Source: Oscillospiraceae bacterium (GTDB lineage Bacteria > Bacillota > Clostridia > Oscillospirales > Acutalibacteraceae). Taken from it: a stretch of DNA of 64,000 nt. The notes under the pieces are model-generated. The model did no database searches and was not told the origin of the DNA. It saw only the letters and a list, made by a program, of their open reading frames with translations. The position numbers were made by a program, and so were the translations under genes. The stretch spans positions 62,001-126,000 of the forward strand of contig JAQXNV010000022.1 in the NCBI GenBank assembly GCA_029098185.1, given 5' to 3'. Positions 59,049-64,000 of the stretch are shown piece after piece (the first letter of the stretch is position 1; each line of letters begins with the position of its first letter).

Positions 59049-59087
59049 ACAAATTTAAGGGTTTACAAAGAATCGATCAAAAAAGCG

Positions 59088-59139
59088 TTGACAAATTGGT
59101 TAGCTAGTGCTAATCTATAAGTAGTTAGCCAAGGCAAAC
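59088..59139 (+). promoter_or_regulatory. feo promoter with tandem operator candidates
   Basis: TTGACA (59088-59093)-N17-TAATCT (59111-59116); TTAGC-tagt-GCTAA at 59100-59113 and GTTAGCCAAGGCAAAC at 59124-59139. Confidence 0.55.
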
Positions 59140-59193
59140 TACTAGCGTATCCGATGCCAGAGGGCTGAACATCCAGAGAAAAGAGGGAGAGAA

Positions 59194-59406
59194 ATGCTGC
59201 CGTTATCTATGGCAAAGCCAGGAGAACACTGTGTGGTGCAACGCATTGGCGGCCGGGAAGAAAGCCGTCGTTTTTTGGAATCATTGGGCTTTGTGGCCGG
59301 TGCTTCCGTGTCTGTTGTGTCGGCGCAAAACGGAAATGTCATCGTCAATGTCAAGGATTCCAGGGTCGCCGTCAGTCGGGAAATGGCCAATAAAATTATG
59401 GTATAG
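59194..59406 (+). CDS. feoA: FeoA-domain protein
   Basis: LPLSMAKPGEHCVVQRIGGREESRRFLESLGFVAGASVSVVSAQNGNVIVNVKDSRVAVSREMANKIMV. Confidence 0.92.
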   Translation: MLPLSMAKPGEHCVVQRIGGREESRRFLESLGFVAGASVSVVSAQNGNVIVNVKDSRVAVSREMANKIMV

Positions 59407-59417
59407 GGGGGAGAAAA

Positions 59418-59639
59418 ATGCAAACATTGCGGGAAATCAACGTCGGTCAGACAGTCAAAGTCGTAAAGCTTCACGGAGAAGGCGCTGTCAAACGCCGGAT
59501 CATGGATATGGGCATCACAAAAGGCGCAGAGATCTTCGTCCGCAAAAAAGCGCCGCTGGGCGATCCGATAGAGGTCACTGTTCGGGGATATGAACTGTCC
59601 CTGCGGGAAAAGGATGCCGCGCTGATCGAAGTACAGTGA
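59418..59639 (+). CDS. feoA: FeoA-domain protein (second copy)
   Basis: LREINVGQTVKVVKLHGEGAVKRRIMDMGITKGAEIFVRKKAPLGDPIEVTVRGYELSLREKDAALIEV. Confidence 0.94.
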   Translation: MQTLREINVGQTVKVVKLHGEGAVKRRIMDMGITKGAEIFVRKKAPLGDPIEVTVRGYELSLREKDAALIEVQ

Positions 59640-59722
59640 TTTTTGCCCATGAGTTAGCTATAACTTATTAAAATTAGTTAGCGCTTATTTTGCAAAGATA
59701 GGCTCAGATAGGAGGAAAGGAT

Positions 59723-62248
59723 ATGGCGATCAAAATTGCCCTGGCGGGGAACCCCAACTGCGGCAAGACAACGCTGTTTAACGCCCTGACCGGCGCCAAT
59801 CAATTCGTTGGCAACTGGCCCGGCGTCACCGTAGAAAAGAAAGAAGGAAAATTAAAGGGAGACAAGACGGTTTCTGTCATCGACCTGCCGGGGATCTATT
59901 CTCTGTCGCCCTACACGCTGGAGGAGGTAGTAGCCCGGACCTATTTGGTGGAGGAGCGCCCCGATGTGATCTTAAACATCGTGGACGGTACCAACCTGGA
60001 ACGAAATCTATATCTGACCACCCAGCTCCGGGAATTGGGGATCCCCATGGTGGTAGCGGTCAACATGATGGACATCGTAAAGAAAAACGGCGATGTGCTG
60101 AATATCCATGGGCTTTCCCGTCATTTAGGCTGTCCGGTGGTGGAGATTTCTGCCTTAAAGGGCACCGGCGTACAAAAGGCCGCCCAAGAGGCAGTATTTG
60201 TAGGGCGGGAAAACGGACTGCATCAGCAAGCCCCGCACCGCTTTGGCCCAAAGGTGGAAGCGGCCCTCAACGCCATTGCGGAAAAGCTGGAAGATACGGT
60301 TCCCGAGGAACAAAAGCGATACTATGCGGTCAAACTGTTTGAGCGGGATGAAAAGATCCTGGAACAGATAGACCATGGGCCGGATGTGGAGCAGATCATC
60401 GCAAAAGCAGAGAAAGCCCTGGACGATGACAGTGAGAGCATCATCACCAACGAGCGATACAGCTACATTACGTCGATCCTTGATGACTGCTATGTGACCC
60501 GGACAAAGCGAAAGGATACGATTTCTGACAAGATCGACCGGGTAGTCACCAATCGATTTGCAGCATTGCCGATTTTTGCTGCGGTCATTTTCATCGTCTA
60601 TTATCTTTCCGTCACGACGATCGGCGCCATCGGCACAGACTGGATGAACGACGGCGTTTTTGGAGATGGCTGGTTCCCCCTGGGCATTGGCCAAAACGCT
60701 TATGAAGAGGCTGATGCAGCGTATGCAGAACAGCAACAGCGCATCACAGAATTTTTAAGCGCGGCGGAAGACCGGGGCATCGACACTGCCGGTGCCAAAG
60801 AGGCGCTGGCTTTTGACCCCGGCGCATACGACACAGAAGCAGAAGCTGCCAAAGCGGAAGCTGCGGCGGAAAAAGAGATGGATGCTTTTTTGGCGTTGGC
60901 AGAACAGAACATGCTGGAGGGCGTTCATGAGGTCACCGATGAGGACGGCCAAGTAGAAAGCGTTGAACCTATCACCGTAGCCGAGTTTACCGATGCTTTG
61001 GCAGCGGAAGAACCGGCACCCAGTGATTTTGGCCTCTATATTCCCGGCATCCCTGTTTTGATCGAACAGGGGCTGGAAGCTATACATTGTGTCGATTGGC
61101 TCCAAAGTCTGCTCCTCGATGGCATCGTCGGCGGTGTTGGCGCAGTGCTGGGCTTTGTGCCGCAGATCTTTGTGCTGTTCTTCCTGCTGGCCATTTTGGA
61201 GGGCTGCGGCTATATGGCCCGCATTGCCTTTATCCTGGACCGGATCTTCCGAAAATTTGGCCTGTCGGGAAAATCCTTTATCCCCATGCTCATCGGCACT
61301 GGTTGTGGCATCCCCGGCGTTATGGCGTCCCGTACCATTGAGAATGAGCGGGACCGCCGCATGACCATCATGACCACAACCTTTATGCCCTGTGGAGCCA
61401 AAATGCCCATCATCGCCCTGATCGCCGGCGCGATCTTCGGCGGCGCCTGGTGGGTAGCGCCATCAGCTTACTTTATTGGCATTGCGGCCATCGTCGTATC
61501 CGGTATCATCCTGAAAAAGACAAAGCCTTGTGCCGGCGCTCCAGCGCCCTTTGTCATGGAACTGCCATCGTACCATCTTCCCCATATGGGCAGTGTTTTG
61601 CGGAGTATGTGGGAGCGGGGCTGGTCTTTTGTGAAAAAGGCCGGTACCATTATCCTGCTGTCTACGGTGGTACTGTGGTTCCTCCAGGGCTTCGGCTGGA
61701 CAGACGGCGCCTTCGGTCTGCTGGAGGAGTCTGGCGGCGCGGGCTCGATCCTATCCTATATCGGCAAAGGCTTTGCCTGGATCTTTGCGCCGCTGGGCTG
61801 GGGCGATTGGCAGGCGGCAGTGGCTACGGTCACGGGACTCATCGCCAAGGAAAACGTAGTCGGCACCTTCGGCGTCCTCTACGGCTTTGGCGAGGTAGCG
61901 GAAAACGGGGTGGAAGTCTGGGGTACATTGGCTGCTAGTTTTACCGGCTTGTCCGCCATGTCGTTCATGATCTTTAATTTGCTGTGCGCTCCGTGCTTTG
62001 CGGCCATCGGCGCTATCCGGCGGGAAATGAACAGCGCAAAGTGGACCTGGTTTGCCATCGGCTATCAGTGCGTGTTTGCCTATGCTATTTCCATGATCGT
62101 CTATCAACTGGGCACGCTGTTTAGCGGCGGCGGATATGATCCCATCTTCACTACTGCGGCGATCCTTCTGGTCCTGCTACTGGTCTATCTGCTGCTTCGC
62201 CCCGATCAGAAGCGCTCTCGTCTTTGCAGCGCGGAAGCACAAGCGTAA
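59723..62248 (+). CDS. feoB: Ferrous iron transporter B
   Basis: IALAGNPNCGKTTLFNALTGANQFVGNWPGVTVEKKEG, VIDLPGIYSLSPYTLEEVVAR, GCGIPGVMASRTIENERDRRMTIMTTTFMPCGAKMP; large A/E-rich insertion after first TM. Confidence 0.97.
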   Translation: MAIKIALAGNPNCGKTTLFNALTGANQFVGNWPGVTVEKKEGKLKGDKTVSVIDLPGIYSLSPYTLEEVVARTYLVEERPDVILNIVDGTNLERNLYLTTQLRELGIPMVVAVNMMDIVKKNGDVLNIHGLSRHLGCPVVEISALKGTGVQKAAQEAVFVGRENGLHQQAPHRFGPKVEAALNAIAEKLEDTVPEEQKRYYAVKLFERDEKILEQIDHGPDVEQIIAKAEKALDDDSESIITNERYSYITSILDDCYVTRTKRKDTISDKIDRVVTNRFAALPIFAAVIFIVYYLSVTTIGAIGTDWMNDGVFGDGWFPLGIGQNAYEEADAAYAEQQQRITEFLSAAEDRGIDTAGAKEALAFDPGAYDTEAEAAKAEAAAEKEMDAFLALAEQNMLEGVHEVTDEDGQVESVEPITVAEFTDALAAEEPAPSDFGLYIPGIPVLIEQGLEAIHCVDWLQSLLLDGIVGGVGAVLGFVPQIFVLFFLLAILEGCGYMARIAFILDRIFRKFGLSGKSFIPMLIGTGCGIPGVMASRTIENERDRRMTIMTTTFMPCGAKMPIIALIAGAIFGGAWWVAPSAYFIGIAAIVVSGIILKKTKPCAGAPAPFVMELPSYHLPHMGSVLRSMWERGWSFVKKAGTIILLSTVVLWFLQGFGWTDGAFGLLEESGGAGSILSYIGKGFAWIFAPLGWGDWQAAVATVTGLIAKENVVGTFGVLYGFGEVAENGVEVWGTLAASFTGLSAMSFMIFNLLCAPCFAAIGAIRREMNSAKWTWFAIGYQCVFAYAISMIVYQLGTLFSGGGYDPIFTTAAILLVLLLVYLLLRPDQKRSRLCSAEAQA

Positions 62249-62261
62249 GAAAGGAGTTTTT

Positions 62262-62447
62262 ATGATAGCAACGATTTTGGGTTCTGTCATCGTGGGACTT
62301 TTCCTATCGTCTGCCATTGCCCTGGCGATTTGGAAAATTTACAGGGATAAAAAATCGGGAAGATCCTTCTGCGGCGGGAATTGTTCCGGTTGTGCGTGTG
62401 ATTGTCATGCCAAAACCGGCTGCGATCCGAGAAAAAAGCAGCCCTGA
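62262..62447 (+). CDS. FeoB-associated Cys-rich membrane protein
   Basis: Single TM then FCGGNCSGCACDCHAK; ATG 62262, directly after feoB. Confidence 0.85.
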   Translation: MIATILGSVIVGLFLSSAIALAIWKIYRDKKSGRSFCGGNCSGCACDCHAKTGCDPRKKQP

Positions 62448-62665
62448 CGACGGTGATCTCGCAGTGATCTGAAAAAAGCGAGCAGGAGAGCATGGTGGAA
62501 AATTCCGCTGTGCTTTTTCTGTTTTGCCTAAAAAAGACAATAAAATTTCACCAAAAACGGCAAAATTGTCAATCATTACCGGCGTTTTCCTTGCGGTCTG
62601 CTGGAGAATGTGCTATACTGCCAATAGATGTTCCAATGGATCCAAACGATAAAGGAGACGACAAG

Positions 62666-63745
62666 ATGAAAAAGGCAATATTCGCAGCCGCACTGCTGGC
62701 CGGTGTACTCATGCTGGCTGGCTGTGGCAACCAGAGCGCGCCAGAAACCACACCGGCAGAAACTTCCTCTGTAGTGGAAACGACACCGGTGTCCCATGAA
62801 AACACCAATAACCTGACCGGATTGGATACGCTTTCCAAGGAAGCCATCGGCAAGCGGCCTGTCGCCGTGATGATCAACAATATCTCCCAGTCTCTGCCCC
62901 AGTACGGCATTGCCGATGCAGATCTCATGTTTGAAACGCTGGTAGAGGGCGGAATCACCCGGATGATGGCCGTTTACGGTGATTATACCAAGATCCCGGA
63001 CATTTGCTCTGTGCGGAGCTGTCGTTATTATTACCCGATCCTGGCCGAGGGCCTGGACGCAGTTTATATTCACTGCGGCTGTGACCCGACCATTGCTGCC
63101 CAGACGCTGAAATCGTTGGGCATCGACCACTTTGAGGGCAATGACGGCAATGAACTGTTGTTTGAGCGGGATCAGCAGCGATTACAGACCTATGCTGTAG
63201 AGCATACCATGAAGCTGAAGGGCGCCAATGTGCCGAAGGCCATGGAAGAAGCCCATATGCGCAGTGACTTGAAAGAGGACAAAAACGAGCCTATCCTCCA
63301 TTTCCGGGAGGAAGGAAAGATCGTTGCGCCGGATGACGGCAACAGCCCCTGCACCACGGTAGACTTCCGGTTCTCCGATGACGCGGCAGAGCCGTATTTC
63401 AGCACCTTTACCTATGATGCGGCAAAGAAGGTGTATTTAAAGCAGCACAATGGCAATCCGCATATGGATGCCGCTGCCGATACCCAGCTCAGCTACACCA
63501 ACGTGTTCGTGCTGGAGACGGACCTGTCTGTTCGGGACGCTAAGGGCCGCATGAACGTCGATTGGACTGGCGGCACAGGCTATTATGTTTCCGCAGGCGC
63601 CTGCCAGAAGATCAAGTGGTCGAAGCCGACAGAAGAAGATACCATCCGGATCACTGATGAAAACGGCAAAGATATTACCGTCAATGCCGGCAAGAGCTAC
63701 TTTGGCATCATCCAGACCGGCAATGCGAAGCTGTCCGCAAAATAA
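62666..63745 (+). CDS. DUF3048 (YerB-like) lipoprotein
   Basis: Lipobox MLAGCGN; KRPVAVMINNISQSLPQYGIADADLMFETLVEGGITRMMAVYGD, ICSVRSCRYYYPILAEGLDAVYIHCG. Confidence 0.93.
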   Translation: MKKAIFAAALLAGVLMLAGCGNQSAPETTPAETSSVVETTPVSHENTNNLTGLDTLSKEAIGKRPVAVMINNISQSLPQYGIADADLMFETLVEGGITRMMAVYGDYTKIPDICSVRSCRYYYPILAEGLDAVYIHCGCDPTIAAQTLKSLGIDHFEGNDGNELLFERDQQRLQTYAVEHTMKLKGANVPKAMEEAHMRSDLKEDKNEPILHFREEGKIVAPDDGNSPCTTVDFRFSDDAAEPYFSTFTYDAAKKVYLKQHNGNPHMDAAADTQLSYTNVFVLETDLSVRDAKGRMNVDWTGGTGYYVSAGACQKIKWSKPTEEDTIRITDENGKDITVNAGKSYFGIIQTGNAKLSAK

Positions 63746-63759
63746 TCGTTTTCCATAAG

Positions 63760-63798
63760 CAAAAAGAGCATTCTCCTTTTGGGGAGGATGCTCTTTTG
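63760..63798. terminator. Bidirectional terminator
   Basis: AAAAAGAGCATTCTCCTTTTGGGGAGGATGCTCTTTT. Confidence 0.8.
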
Positions 63799-63812
63799 TG
63801 CTGTTATAACGT

Positions 63813-64000
63813 TTACATCAACGGCGAGAATGCGTTGAGGATGGAGCGGATCATGCGGCGCCACCAGGGGGTATTGCGGCAGAAGTTCAGAGAAATGTGC
63901 TGGCTCTGCTTCATCGTCTGGATAAAGTCGCTCTTGATGTCCAAGATGGCTGTCGTGTTATACATCCACACGCCGCACTCAAAGTGGAGATATAGGCTCC
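63813..64000 (-). CDS. cls: Cardiolipin synthase, C-terminal end (gene runs off the window; absent from ORF track)
   Basis: Manual translation of minus strand: ...FECGVWMYNTTAILDIKSDFIQTMKQSQHISLNFCRNTPWWRRMIRSILNAFSPLM*, matching the C-terminus of clostridial cardiolipin synthases. Confidence 0.75.
   Translation of the reverse strand, partial: SLYLHFECGVWMYNTTAILDIKSDFIQTMKQSQHISLNFCRNTPWWRRMIRSILNAFSPLM

Noticed and set aside
1-64000. Mobile elements, prophage or integrated conjugative element
   Set aside because: No transposase, integrase, phage structural or conjugation genes seen; the gene content is mainly core housekeeping.

Overview
This 64 kb window looks like a chromosomal segment of an anaerobic, spore-forming Firmicute. 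I suggest an Oscillospiraceae/Ruminococcaceae-type Clostridium from gene content and protein style; this is inference only. It is gene-dense and mostly core metabolism. In order it contains: smc-ftsY; rdgB, GNAT, yhbY, nadD, yqeK, rsfS, leuS; a ppx-ppk1-pfk operon (minus strand); a preQ1/queuosine operon (queD-queE-folE-yjbR-queC-queF) behind a probable preQ1-I riboswitch; spoVAC-spoVAD; an aldehyde dehydrogenase; a GH13 amylase; tmcAL divergent from ackA; an NhaC-type antiporter; proBA; ispE; an aminotransferase with an Lrp regulator; an ACT protein with UPF0210; a complete V-type ATPase operon; corA; an orphan fumarase-beta-like gene; a CDF transporter; a feoAAB iron locus; and the 3' end of a cardiolipin synthase. 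I saw no rRNA, tRNA, CRISPR array, prophage or transposase. The most interesting items are: (i) a preQ1-I-like riboswitch with a visible terminator/antiterminator switch; (ii) a phosphofructokinase with mixed ATP/PPi-type active-site motifs encoded in a polyphosphate operon; (iii) an intergenic repeat/hairpin family present at two loci; (iv) a TTAGC/GCTAA operator family around feo and a neighbouring lipoprotein; (v) CRP/FNR-like tandem operators at about -41 and -74 of the aldehyde dehydrogenase promoter; (vi) FtsY with its charged domain at the C-terminus; (vii) a long unexplained leader before the V-ATPase operon. All family calls come from reading motifs by eye; no database search was run.
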